Part shown: positions 1-11,088 of the stretch, piece after piece
Layout: every line of letters begins with the position of its first letter
How positions within the stretch are numbered: position 1 is the stretch's first letter
Origin: Mya arenaria
Lineage: Eukaryota > Mollusca > Bivalvia > Myida > Myidae
Direction: 5' to 3'
DNA length: 64,000 nt
Assembly: GCF_026914265.1 (NCBI RefSeq)
Contig: NC_069129.1
Span: 22,429,945 to 22,493,944 of the forward strand
The notes under the pieces: model-generated
The model's database searches: none
What the model was told of the DNA's origin: nothing
What the model saw: the letters and a program-made list of their open reading frames with translations, nothing else
Program-made: the position numbers and the translations under genes

Positions 1-2
1 CA

Positions 3-560
3 TTTGAAGATACAATCGGTGAATATGTGTGTAGGACTGCACTCCACGCAAACCTGTTCGACAACCACTGCATGAGCATATACTGCTTGACAAGAAAATC
101 CATTGCGTGGTCAACCTAGGAAAGTTGGGCTCCGACCAAACAAAGCTGTACGAATCGTGGGCCAAACAAGTGCTGGCTTTACAGCACATTCTATCTCTGG
201 TCCTCAAGGACAATGTAATGGTTTTCCACGTGCGACACGAAAAGTCCGCCATGGATATTCGGGGGACTTATTTTTATTTGTACGATGGGGTGAGTATGTA
301 CATGAACCAGTTCATACACATGCATAGTTTTACCGGGATGTTGGCATATCCAAATCCTGCAGAACCAGGTTCTTAGATATCTACGGTTATGTTCGGAGTA
401 ACGAAACCATGAATCAGTGTCTGCGGGTGATATTAGCAGACCGACTCTCCCGACCGCCACAAGCAACCACACTTCCGACCCAGATTACATTGGCGGAACA
501 ACTCAGTGTGTGGCAAGCATTCGTGGTGGGGACTTCAAAGTCCAGGTACGCAATACAATA
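3..560 (+). other. Unrecognised coding-like stretch, partial at the left edge
   Basis: The stretch is visibly more GC-rich than the following kilobases and uses codons in a protein-like way, but no single frame covers it. Readable pieces lie at about 3-70, 35-293 and 377-560; the middle piece includes LYESWAKQVLALQHILSL and the last includes SNETMNQCLRVILADRLS. A short intron (about 294-376, gtatgt...ttcttag) could join the last two, and an AATAAA overlaps the stop near 560. I do not recognise the family. It could be the end of a host gene entering from the left, a decayed gene copy, or an old viral insertion. I therefore treat it as a possible fossil and do not reconstruct it. Confidence 0.35.
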
Positions 561-2554
561 AATAGACATCATGCGGTTCTACTGGCTTGAGGCCGAAGTC
601 CCAAATTATGTTGTCATTGTGACGTCATGGTCGGCTTGATGCATTCAAAGTATCTTACCGTATTACGCGAAATCAAAACAACAAGGCGATAGCAAATGAT
701 AGGTAATAACCACCTTCCTTCCTTAATAATTGTTAGCCTCCCAGCCGTACAACATTGTGGTTTTATATCTAAGGTAAGTTCAGAATTGCCATAACTTATA
801 AGGAGTATATGAATCAGATTAATTGATAGCTCTAGTATGTTTCAAGAATGATTATAACATATAATATGTTATATAATCATTTGGTGATCAGATATCATAC
901 AACTTTGCCGATTTTACTAACATAATTCCTCGACGATTTAAAAAAGTGTGTATTATTTCATGATGACTGTCAGACTGTTTTAATCACATACATTTGCAAT
1001 ATAAGTATAGCAAAAACGATCTACCAGTTTCACATGCTTGAGCCAAATATCAAGCAATTTCCCGCGCTTCAAGTATTGTAGGATTAAAGTACTTGGATAA
1101 TGTAAAACCACAGATACACCCGATCGTTTTATTTTTGTGTATATGTAGTATGCATTCTTAGATAATACCCAGTAAGAATTTCAAGAAAAACATTATACTT
1201 TAATCGAATTTTTCTTTCTGTTACATGATCACGTCATATCCGGTAACATGAATTCGGAAATAAGGTATAGTATATGGTTTATTTATGTCATGCTTTTCGA
1301 TTTACTCAAAAACTAAGGATCGAAAAAAGTGTTTTTAGATCTTCTTTCAATTGTAGTTGCCTCCCTTTGATCAAATCCGAGTCCTCACATGTGAATCAGT
1401 AAATTATGTCAAAAACAATAAATTGATATTTTAAAAAATGGATAAGTTTGAATAAAGTTTAGTTGAAAATTCACACAACTTACCATTAATAAAGGAATTG
1501 TAATTTTAAGCTGGGTGCTCTAACATTTGCTTTTGAACAATATTTTAGACGAACACAAATGCTAGAACTTTACTTTAGTGCTTTTATATTCATGTATTAA
1601 ATATATTTTCAAACTGTCTGACTTCTTGAACTGCCCGGAAAATTTTGAAAACAACAACATTTAACTGATTAACTAAAAAGTAAAATATCACACCACACGT
1701 CGAAGTTAACAACGAAGCGTGGTTGAAGCTCCATCTTGGAATCCGTCTACAATCAAAACATACTCATCTCTGACAGTGAGGGTAATTTTATATCAATGTA
1801 TCATCAAAACAAACTCTAAAAATAAATAAAACTGTTTTAATCTATTGCTAATCGGTTAATAGTATACACTTTCGATTTTCAGTTCAGTTTAAATATAATT
1901 CAGTTAGTAACTGTTGTTATTATTAGGAACATAAATGCATAAATAAATGTTCATTCATGAATATTTATTTAAATGTTTGCACCTAAATACGAGAAAATAA
2001 TAAACATTAAAAAATAAATTTGGAAGAACTATTTTTCCACAAGCTGGCATAGGAAAGAAAGGCTACGTCATCGGCGATCAAAACTGTACATGAGGGGCGT
2101 CCAAACGGTAGCGGGTAGCATATGGGTGTTTCAAAAAAAGTATTAAGAAAAATAGTTTTAAATACCCATAAATCTCCAAAACTAATCATAAAATAAACCA
2201 TACAGAGCCACGCGTGAATATGTAGTTTTTCTATGACACTCGTGAAATAAAATAGATCTTACACTGAAAAATGAACAAATACCTTCTATAATTTATATAT
2301 ATATGCTAATTTATTTTTCTAATTTCTTTTCAATACATTAATATAATGAATTTCATGTATTAATTTATAACCATAAATGTTGTTTTTTTTACAAACATAT
2401 GAGGAAGAAAATCCCATTTTGTTTCATCAAAACAGCATCTTGTGGACCTTTCACAATATCCTTGTCCTGCAGTAAGAATCCATATCAGCCAGCTAATTTG
2501 TTCAAAGGTTACTGATGTATCCATATTGACATTTCTCTTAACACAAACAGCATT
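561..2554. other. AT-rich spacer without a recognisable gene
   Basis: No convincing exon is seen on either strand; short open frames here have no domain signature. An AT-rich perfect-looking palindrome lies at 848-880 (ATGATTATA... to ...TATAATCAT). An AATAAA on the minus strand at 2310-2315 is a plausible polyadenylation signal for the kinase gene at 2555-3697. Confidence 0.5.
848..880. repeat. AT-rich palindrome
   Basis: A 33-base near-perfect inverted repeat, with arms ATGATTATAACATAT and ATATGTTATATAATCAT. It may be only low-complexity AT sequence. No role can be assigned. Confidence 0.5.
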
Positions 2555-3697
2555 TTAATTAAAGTTTAATCTCTCAACAGCAGAATGGGTGGAAGGGACA
2601 GTACTAGCAATACTTAATGTCCTGCTCTGAACAGTGTCAACTTGGTCATTGATAAATTTGATAAACTCTTCTGCTGTCATAGTAGTGTAATATTTCTGAC
2701 TTTTATCGAAAAAATTATTCCCTAGTAGTTCACAGAAAAATTTATATAAAATGATAATATTCAGTTTTTCATGTAGACCGCTACAAAAACCATTTACACA
2801 TGGAACACCATGCGGGCACTGATCTTGTTTTAGTTTACGAAGCCATAGCATACTATAGAAGATGGGGTTGTTGCTCTTATGCGAACCACATTGTATGTCT
2901 CCAGATTCGAATAAACCAAGATCGAACATTTTCATTCTACTGTCAATCATTACAACATGTCGCATTCGAAAATCTACCATAGCGACCGGCCCAACCAATG
3001 TCTTATTCATTTGATCCAATAAGTTAAGTAATTCTTTGGAGTACCTCAGTTTATCAGCCATTGACATTTTTTCCGCGTCGTCTGGTGTCAGTTCTATACC
3101 ATATTCATAAACACTAACCATAGTTCGGTCTAATACCGGTAATAGTTTTTCAAGTTTTTCTTTCTCATTAATTTGAGTGTCGCTTTGCGATTCACCAGAA
3201 ATCCTGTCCACTGGATCGCGGATACAAAATCCTAGGTTTCTTATTATACTTGGATACGGCAGGATAGCATGATACACAATTTCCAAAAGCATATGCCTGG
3301 TGTCTTTATCTTCACAATTAGTTCGAATGGCCTGTAGAAGTTCTTTCACATGTTTGTCCTGATATTGCTTGAATATCTTGATACATTCTTGGTCTGGATT
3401 TCCATTTACAGATTTAACAACAACTTTCTGATCCCGAAAACTTGCAACAAAAGTTCGTCTCGATGTGCCTGTCCCAATGCGTCTTTCAACGTACAATTCG
3501 TCCAGATTAGAACAGTTTACATCCAAGTTAGCTATATCGCGTAAAGTGGGTCCAGTGTCAGGTATAACAACAGCAAGAGGATTGCGCGGGTGGTTTTTGT
3601 CCACGAAAAACAGCATGCATAAAGTAAAGACTAGAACAATCAAAGCCACCAAAAACAGCATTAACATTCTCAAAACCGACAAATGATTCATGGACAT
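2555..3697 (-). CDS. PKDCC/VLK-like divergent secretory-pathway protein kinase
   Basis: An intact 380-residue single-exon frame. Residues about 9-32 form one hydrophobic segment (MLMLFLVALIVLVFTLCMLF) after a short N-terminus, as in type II Golgi anchors. A glycine-rich loop (RRIGTGTSRRTF, about 71-82) and a VAIK-like lysine (KVVVK, about 91) open a kinase fold. The catalytic-loop region is degenerate (VDFRMRHVVMIDSRMKMFDLG), with D-F-R in place of HRD and FDLG in place of DFG. A Cys cluster (CPHGVPCVNGFCSG) precedes a helix, as in PKDCC and the DIPK/FAM69 proteins. The family phosphorylates secreted or lumenal proteins. It is shorter than human PKDCC, and absence of introns could mean retroposition. 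DIPK/FAM69 is the main alternative. The ATG at 3697 is chosen because the anchor follows directly. Confidence 0.75.
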   Translation of the reverse strand: MSMNHLSVLRMLMLFLVALIVLVFTLCMLFFVDKNHPRNPLAVVIPDTGPTLRDIANLDVNCSNLDELYVERRIGTGTSRRTFVASFRDQKVVVKSVNGNPDQECIKIFKQYQDKHVKELLQAIRTNCEDKDTRHMLLEIVYHAILPYPSIIRNLGFCIRDPVDRISGESQSDTQINEKEKLEKLLPVLDRTMVSVYEYGIELTPDDAEKMSMADKLRYSKELLNLLDQMNKTLVGPVAMVDFRMRHVVMIDSRMKMFDLGLFESGDIQCGSHKSNNPIFYSMLWLRKLKQDQCPHGVPCVNGFCSGLHEKLNIIILYKFFCELLGNNFFDKSQKYYTTMTAEEFIKFINDQVDTVQSRTLSIASTVPSTHSAVERLNFN

Positions 3698-4529
3698 GGT
3701 TATGCGTATGGCGGTTTGTGAAGTAGAGCAAGAGTTTGCAGAGAAATAATGCCATATGTTGGCATGTCGCTACACTTAGGTCAAACGAAAATAATTCTGC
3801 AATTCCTGTTACATGCGGATAAGAAAAGAACGCATTTAATTTTAGAAAATCACTCTTTTGTGCCCTGAATATGTATAACGTTGTATTGTTTACATACGTA
3901 CACATTCAGACATCAGAGATGCAAAGAATGTAACATAATATAAGTAAAGACAATTAAGGATCGGGACTTAGGGACGGTCGTGTTACGGGAATCAGACCAT
4001 TAATTATGTTACGACTAATCGTAATTGATTTTTGTCAATTATTTTAACTTAGTATGAACACGTGCATATTTTATATATTTTATATACTAGTAATAAAGTT
4101 AGATTATATCATGAAGGGCCATTCTCGGTTCTGGTGAGTTAATTTGTTTTAGTTTATGCTTTCCTACGGAGTTCACTGTCTTGGCATTTTCACTGTCTTG
4201 CATAAGATTTGAAATGTTGCGTATAATATAAAGGGATTTCAAACCTGCCAGGAGTGACATAGTGGCAGACTTTCTTATGACCTTGTAGTATGTTTAGAAC
4301 CGTTTCGAATGTAAGCCAAACGGCAGAATTACTGGTATAATTATTGCTAATAATGCGTTTGAGGGTGTATATATAGTACACTAATAGATATCGGGATTAA
4401 ACAATTCTAAAAAATCAAAATTGCTGCAATTTATGTAATTACCCTTTACTTGGCTTATATATTACCAGACGCCTATTGGAAGGCAAACCAATAGCTAACA
4501 GCCGTCATGTGTATACTTGATCGAGGACT
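3698..4529. other. Spacer upstream of the kinase-like gene
   Basis: AT-rich sequence that should contain the promoter of the minus-strand kinase-like gene. A minus-strand open frame reaching into 3905 overlaps that gene in another frame and shows no domain. No clear core promoter motif stands out. Confidence 0.4.
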
Positions 4530-4709
4530 TTACTCATCACAGACGTTACACCATGTATAACAGAAGGCGTAACGTCCGTCCTGCTCTAACCTCGATATGC
4601 TGTTTTCACAAACTTGCATTGTATTTTTGCAATATCTTAGTTTCATATCAAAATCGTCTTTCGTTCGAAGATTAAGCTGTTGCAAAATGTCGGCTGGTGT
4701 ATGAGTAAC
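4530..4709 (-). CDS. Orphan candidate terminal exon, hypothetical Cys-rich protein
   Basis: A pyrimidine-flanked acceptor on the minus strand (GCTTTCAG, exon beginning at 4709) opens an uninterrupted 59-codon frame ending in TAA at 4530-4532. The peptide starts VTHTPADILQQLNL, contains DDFDMKLRYCKNTMQVCE and ends YAFCYTWCNVCDE with several cysteines, which looks more protein-like than random AT-rich sequence. I found no matching upstream exons between 4710 and about 6390. It could be a lone exon with a distant partner, a pseudogene exon, or chance. The family is not recognised. Confidence 0.35.
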   Translation of the reverse strand, partial: VTHTPADILQQLNLRTKDDFDMKLRYCKNTMQVCENSISRLEQDGRYAFCYTWCNVCDE

Positions 4710-6392
4710 CTGAAAGCTGTGTTTTATCACCGTTCAGATTGATTTATTGTTATATGATATTATAAGATTACCATAACTTAGAGGATTTTGTTTTATACTT
4801 AAAGTACGCGTATGCCGTAAATGGTTTCTGGAGTATTGCATTGGTTTGAAAGATGCACTCTTACTCCCAAACAAGATTCACCACAAAATACAATATAATT
4901 ATACAATACAATTATTTGAATATACCAAAACGGATGAATACATGTCAAAAACACTGGTTCTTATGAATGTTACCGAGTTTAAAAGGAAAAAGGGTGCAGC
5001 AAACACAGTATCTCAACCTTATGCGACGAAAGAAGATCACAGTTAACCTTTAGCACTCACCAATCATTTAATATTTTGCGTTTTCAGCTATTAAATACAC
5101 AGTTACAATCTTGTTTTCGGTAAATAATATTTTTCATAAACGCATTATTCAATAAGAAGTTTAAGATGCATCACTCGAAGTTCATGTTTGTTATACATGT
5201 GTATGTGTTGATATTTAATAAGTGTGTCACTTTAAACGGAAATCAAAAACAACACCAGCAACAACAGAATCAAAGGACTGACAGTCGTTACATGGCGCAA
5301 AACATTTAGAAAGGAAAGATTATTGGTAAGATTAAGCTTGACTTGGATAAAAAGTACTTATGGTAAAATATTAGCAACGTTTAGCCAGCCTACTAATTAT
5401 GAATTATTTCCCTCAGCAAACGGCAATACAACTTCATTCCCCTAGAATACCATATACAATATGATAAATTACAGTTTAATAGATAACTCAACACTGTGAC
5501 TTTAAGTTTAATAATTCATTATCAGTCGCTCTTTTTACAGTAAGTTGTGGTCTTCAAAAATGATATGTGGGCAAATATTAACATTTGCTGAAGGGTTCGG
5601 GCTTTTGGTGGCTTAGTTTTAACACTCTTAATGATTTGCCACACTTTATTTTGTCATACAAAAAAGTGCACATTACAAAAACATGAGTGAGTACCTTCAA
5701 CCACCACCGAATGTTACTGTGTTTAACATGCCTAACCAATTTCCAAAAAAAATAGTTTTGGATTTGAAGAACCTCGTTGAATATTCATCTAATTAAAATC
5801 AAAATATGTATTTTTTGTGTATAAACGTTTTAATTGTTGTTAATCAAGTTAAAACATTGTCCAACAATAATGTCAATAAGAACACATTTTTTTCATTGTA
5901 CATGTAAATAATTGGTATCATTATTTGAATCGAAATCTGAAATTATTAATTTTTGTTTACCGACAACAAATGATTCAACTTGATTTTAAATTTTTTACTG
6001 CCCTTTTCTTTCAAAATGATCAATTTCTACAACAATAATACAGAGTATACAAAAAATCGAATGGGTTAGTTACAAATTCTTACAACATTAGTAACGTCTT
6101 ACCCATGATTCAACGTGGTGTAACTGCATTATTATGAATTTCAATAAATGTACATGTAAATGTAATCATACAGCAAAAGTAAAGAGATAAAAACAAAACA
6201 AAAAACAACAGCATATCATGAACCTACCAACCATTATAGGTCCGTGAACATATAAGCAGAAAACAAACGGAATTTGTTTTTATTTGAATCCTATCAAAAT
6301 TAAAGAGGGAAAATGAATGAGGGCACTCCCACGTGGCAAGGCTTGGTGTGTGTATGGATATTGTGTGTTTCTGAAAAAGAAAAAAAAGAAGC
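4710..6392. other. AT-rich spacer, nothing recognised
   Basis: Many A/T runs and short open frames without domain signatures. A frame at 4846-5046 (+) is open for 66 codons but has a lysine/asparagine-rich composition expected of AT-rich DNA. No exon, RNA gene or repeat could be supported. Confidence 0.4.
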
Positions 6393-6532
6393 AATTATGC
6401 CCACAACAGAACGCCCTCAAAGAATTACATTAAAATTAAACACGTTATTTGCATTTTTAAATTAGAATAAAATAACGGAACTATTATAGTTGAATCATGT
6501 CATCCGAAATTGGATTTCACTTCTATTTTCGT
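6393..6532 (+). repeat. Left direct terminal repeat of the DIRS-like fossil
   Basis: Begins aattatgcccacaacagaac and ends near ttctattttcgt. It aligns almost colinearly with 9493-9631, with only scattered substitutions and small indels. Similarity stops sharply on both sides, so these are element ends rather than a spreading duplication. Confidence 0.75.
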
Positions 6533-6609
6533 ATATTATTATACATGAATATAGTGAGACGGATGGAAAACAGTTGTTGTTTGTAAAGTCCATTGCAAGT
6601 GAAAAAAGA

Positions 6610-7020
6610 TTTACATTGGTGGGATAATTTTTTACCAATTTATGATGGAATTTCAATGATGTCAGGAGTGCCTTGGTCAGGGGCTGTTGAAGAGTTTAAT
6701 TCAGATAGTTGTATGGCTGGTTGTTGAGTTTTTCGGAAAGGTAGTTATTTTCATTCTAAATTTCCAGAATTTATTGTGATAAAAAAATGCAAATTGGAGC
6801 TGTAGAAATGCTATCATTAAAGGTTTGTTTTAAAAGTTGTATGTGATAATCAGGCAATTTGTATTGCATTAAACTTAGGGAATGCTAGATGTCCTTTCTT
6901 ACAGGACTGTTTAAGTGAAAATTGTTTTATTGCTTCGGTAAATGAGTTTGAGATTCAGGAGAACATCTGTCTTCGAGTGACAATAGGATTGCTGACATTC
7001 TCTCCAGATGGGATTAGTCA
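6610..7020 (+). pseudogene. DIRS-type RNase H remnant
   Basis: Readable peptide blocks match the RNase H that follows reverse transcriptase in DIRS elements: a W-W-containing start (LHWWDNFLPIYDGISMM), an S-D-S-C-M-A-G-C block, and VVCDNQAICIALNLGNAR, whose D-N-Q is typical of the family. It belongs to the fossil at 6393-9631 and is described only as a relic. Confidence 0.6.
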
Positions 7021-7187
7021 ATAGACAATGTAGTCAAATTTGCAAAGTTCACTAAGGACTTGGAGCTACTACTGAGGTATGATGTTTCAGATAAAGACTT
7101 TAGTTTTTGGAATCATTGGTAGATATTCTGATTCTTCACATTATTTTTTAAAAGTGATGTGTGGTTCTCATGTGTCATATTTAGTGT

Positions 7188-8140
7188 ATGTATTTTATTA
7201 CAGAGCTTGAATGGAAGCAGCTGCGAAGGGATTTGACCAGCTATAATAAAAAGGCTTACGCAGCAGGCATTAGAAGTAATTTAAGGATTCAGTGTCAGTC
7301 TTTTTTAACGTTCTGTATTTATTATGGTTTTTCATTTTACCAGTTTCTACAGAAACATTACAATTATACTCTCAATTTTTTGTGTCGCACTTTTAATAAG
7401 TCAGTTGAATCCATAAGAAATTGCATACGTGGTGTTAAAACCATGCATCTTTTGTTAGGTGCTAACATAGATCATATTGATAATTTTCTTTTGAATTTGT
7501 CCTTAAAAGGTTTAACTATATAGAGATAAATTACATTTGGTTAAGAGAGGGGAGCCTATGACTCCTGAAATTCTTTAAAAATTGTTTTATGTGATTAATG
7601 TGTCGGAAGCCAGGTGATGTAGTTGTTTGGTATTTATTTTTATTTGCCTTTTTCGAATGGTAAGGAAATCAAATTTAGTTCCTATTTATAATAAAGATTT
7701 AAAAGATCCTAAGTTTCCATTATAAAAAGATGTGGTGGTTACAGATTATGGCTTGTTAGTTCACTTTAGATGGACCAAGACCATACAGACAAGAGAGCGT
7801 GTTTTGATGGTTTCTATAAAAGCAATGAATATTTCTTGTTTGTGTCCAATTAAAGCTTACTCTAATAGGATTGATGTAATTAGGAGAAAGCCCGATAAGC
7901 CTTTGTTTTTGTTGCTGTCTGGGAAACCAGTATTTTAACGTCAATTTTAAGTGTATTTAAAACAAGATTAAGTTAGTTGGTTTGAATGCGGAAAACTTTT
8001 CGTCTCATTCATTTAGACGAGGTATGGCTACTTATGCTTTTCATTTAGGACTGACGGCCGATGTTATTCAACTAATGGGGGATTGGCGGTCAGATGCATA
8101 CAAGTCATATCTTCATTATTCATTGTATGATTAAGTAAGA
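7188..8140 (+). pseudogene. Tyrosine recombinase remnant of the DIRS-like fossil
   Basis: The first part (from 7188) resembles the helical core-binding domain of XerD-like recombinases encoded by DIRS elements. The catalytic part lies at about 7732-8140, where the HxxR block (HSFRRGMATYAF) and the block with G-D-W and the terminal tyrosine region (GDWRSDAYKSYLHYS) are visible. It is broken and not expected to be active. A Crypton recombinase would be the alternative, but the RNase H upstream favours DIRS. Confidence 0.65.
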
Positions 8141-8507
8141 ATAGGAAAATTTATATCTCAAAAACTGGAAGATCCGGAAGTTAGTGAGTATTAGGGTGAT
8201 TTCTGAATGGCTTTTATCCTTTGTGTCCTAACGGAAAGGGGGCTTTGTTTTCAGTGGGATGGTTACACTCACTGGACAAGATATGGTATTCAAATGCCTT
8301 CGGGGATTTTTTGTATTTGGTCAGTAAATTTGAGATAGGTTTAAATTCTTGTTTTTCTGTTTTACATTGATAATTGTGGGATTATGATTTGATTGAATTG
8401 GTAAAAATGTGCTGCTTTTATATGTTTATATGTAAATGTTTATACTGCAACAATAATTATTTAATTTATATCATTATATAGATCATATGTTCTAGTATGT
8501 GTTTTTC

Positions 8508-8909
8508 AGAAGTGCATAGAGGCATAATTGTTGGAGATTCCATTATCAAACATTTGTCACCGATTGAGGAAGTAGACGTATATCCATTTCCGGGGACAAT
8601 TATTTCAAGGCTGGCACGACAAATCGCTGGAATTAGTTTGCTATAATTTAGCTTTATTTTGATTCATGTCAGCACGGACTATATACCATGGTTTATAGGT
8701 CCGTGGTGTCAGGTACCAATAATGTGGCGAATGGCGAGAACATTCCATTTATGTGCAGAGCCTTTGCCGATCTAATAAGGGGAATTAGATCACGTTATCC
8801 ATATATTCGTGTCATAGTGTCGTCAGTGCTCCTTCGACCGGTTGATGATGCTAAGCCTAAAAAACGCTATTCATGGCTTAAATTCATACTTAGAAAAGGT
8901 CATGGCTAA
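8508..8909 (+). pseudogene. SGNH/GDSL-hydrolase-like module in the DIRS-like fossil
   Basis: Block I of SGNH hydrolases is clear as IIVGDSIIKHL, followed by a P-G-T-I-I-S-R-L segment. Later come a G-T-N block (GTNNVANGENIPFMCRAFAD) and a terminal block with SSVLLRPVDD. These match the GDS, GTN and C-terminal blocks of SGNH esterase folds. The module sits after the recombinase and before the right repeat, so it travels with the element. Its job in retroelements is unknown. It is decayed. Confidence 0.55.
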
Positions 8910-9492
8910 AGACTTTGTTTACATGTAGTCACTTCCGATAGTAATTAATATTGTATGAATTCTGATTGGTTGCCTCATCTGGTGATAGTTCTGTAGCAAA
9001 TATTTCCGCGCTAAAATTTTCTACCGATCTTTGTTAATTCGTGCCTGACAGTTGCCTTTTAAAATAAGTAGTAAGAAAAAACACCCTCCCAATCCTAGTT
9101 TTATTTTGCAATGTACTGTGTTTGAATTATCTTGTTAAAGCTACATAACTGCTGTTTAACTTCATATGCATGTGTTGCGCTATGCTTACTGACGTTTTGC
9201 ATTTTTTGGATAAGTTAATATTTACCGTGGATTATAATTAGACATCATGTTACATGTAGTAGTTAAAGTTGTATTAGCTGTTACACTGTTTTTAATTCCT
9301 ATGGACATATTTGTTATCTGTGGATTGCGGATTTATATGTTTCTGGTTATTTGTTGAAAAAATGTTTAAGTTACATTCATTTTATGGCACGACAAGTGAA
9401 CAATACATATTGACTATCATTTTGTGTTGTTGATTCTTTTTCCTTTAATTAAGAGAGTTTGCGCACTTATGTTACATAGATGAGCTGAAAAT

Positions 9493-9631
9493 AATTATAC
9501 CCACAACAGAACACCCTCAAAGAATTAAATTAAAATTAAACACGTTATTTGCAATTTATAAAGTAGAAAAATAACGGAACTATTATAGTAGAAATATGTC
9601 ATCCGAAATTTGATTTCACTTCTATATTCGT
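9493..9631 (+). repeat. Right direct terminal repeat of the DIRS-like fossil
   Basis: Begins aattatacccacaacagaac and ends near ttctatattcgt, matching 6393-6532. Its last 40 bases are also the start of the tandem array that continues to about 10145, so the element boundary and the array overlap. Confidence 0.75.
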
Positions 9632-10145
9632 TCATTAGTATTTTTATACTTTCTATAACTTTATTTTTTTTTATCAATTTGAAATTTGAAATATATACCC
9701 ATTGTGAAGTAATTACCAGTATTTACATATAAACAATGAAAAATCAATACAAAAATGAGTTATTAGTTGGTTCCTGTTCTCCAAAGTTGGATTTCACTTC
9801 GACGTTCGTATATATTCAAAGATTCCATAAATTCGGTCACTTTTTTATCAAATTCATTCAAATTTGAAATATAAACGCATAATGAAGCACATTTCAATAA
9901 AAATGTTTAAAATAAATTAGTTCTAAGTGGATTTCACTTCTCCTAAATTTGATTTCACTACAGTACGATTTCCGTACTTTTTTCAAAAAGTTTCCATAAA
10001 TTGTTCACTTTTTTATCAAATTCATTAAGATTTGAAATATAGACCGTTCATGAAGCATAGTTCAATAGTAAAGAAAAATAGATTTTTAAAAATAAAAGAG
10101 TTGCGAGTGGATTTCCCTTTTTAATTGGATTTCTGGCGAAATCCA
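9594..10145 (+). repeat. Three diverged tandem units of about 180 bp
   Basis: Units begin near 9594, 9775 and 9930. Each has a ggatttcacttc-like head, an AT-rich middle with tttttatcaaattcatt, and a gaaatata...gaagca tail. Divergence is substantial, so the array is old. It abuts the right end of the DIRS-like fossil and shares its terminal sequence. Confidence 0.6.
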
Positions 10146-11088
10146 CTGGACTTCTGCAGTTGTGTCGCCACATACCGTAGTAAATTGGCCGTTTTGACTA
10201 TTTTCACGACTGCGCGAAATGTAAACATAAACTTAAAAATGAACGTCTAACGTAAGTATATCAGCATGTTATTCATTGCTAAGAAAAATTGTAATCCAGA
10301 AAATTGAATATAATTTAATAAGTTTAACGTTCGTTTTAGATAAGATTGGTCGCATGTATACAATGATCTTTTAACAGGTTTTATTCGTACCCTTTTCATT
10401 CGTTCCATCGGTTGTGATGTGTAAAGTAACTTGATTTGGACATTAAAACAAGTTGGCGAGTAATTTTAATGTTAGGGTCTCAGATGTAAGTATACTACCG
10501 ATGATCCCTGGGGTTGTTCCAACCATGGCTACCACAAACAGAAAGTCCTGGGTGGAGAATGGCAAGCTTATGTACCGTGACATTGATTTTTTTACGATTT
10601 TTGATATGGCAAATCCTTCACATGTTTTGTACCAAAAGTGGGTAGTTATTCTGATCAGGATTCCAGGTTAAAGCATATTGCGTCTATAAAAACAACAAAT
10701 ATAACCAGATAATTATATTTTATATTAGTTCTGACACAAACAAATAAAAATCTAACAAATTATTATGAGTATGATGTGTTTTTATCACTTCATACTGTCT
10801 CTGATATATATACATGAAGGGCAACTGCAAGGCTGTGTTAACAGTTTTACAACAATCGGAACACCTCAGAGATGGCCGAGTTGTTATGATTGTTTTTATG
10901 AGGTCTATCTCGAAGCTTGCCGGCGAGGGCTGAGTTGTTGCGATTGGTATACTTGTTGTCCGTGTCAGTCAAGTTTCGTTTTAGTGGATAGGTAAATCCT
11001 GTGTTTTAATGCATTTAAGGCTTGTTTTGTGCAAAATGTATTTGCACTTACATGGTTAAATATGAATATAAAGTTTATATTCATATTT
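10146..11088. other. Spacer with weak coding-like traces
   Basis: Open frames at 10453-10671 and 10765-10995 (+) contain stretches that look slightly protein-like (for example RDGRVVMIVFMRSISK around 10875-10915 in another frame), but no initiation, splice pattern or family can be supported. They may be remnants of transposon genes. Confidence 0.3.

Larger units (their letters stand above)
6393..9631 (+). mobile_element. Fossil DIRS-like tyrosine-recombinase retroelement
   Basis: About 3.2 kb bounded by direct repeats of about 140 bp (6393-6532 and 9493-9631). Parts in order on the plus strand are an RNase H domain of the DIRS reverse-transcriptase type (about 6610-7020), a tyrosine recombinase (about 7188-8140), and an SGNH-hydrolase-like module (about 8508-8900). 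The reverse-transcriptase core upstream of RNase H is not visible, so the copy is internally deleted as well as broken in several places. The repeat copies differ at roughly a tenth of positions, implying an old insertion. DIRS and Ngaro elements join RT/RNase H to a tyrosine recombinase rather than a DDE integrase. It is a relic, not a functional element. Confidence 0.72.

Noticed and set aside
6393-9631. LTR retrotransposon with a DDE integrase
   Set aside because: The integrating enzyme part is a tyrosine recombinase and no protease, capsid or DDE integrase part is visible.
10453-10995. Upstream exons of CENPL or a small gene
   Set aside because: Splice phases do not join to the CENPL first exon, and the peptides match no family I know.
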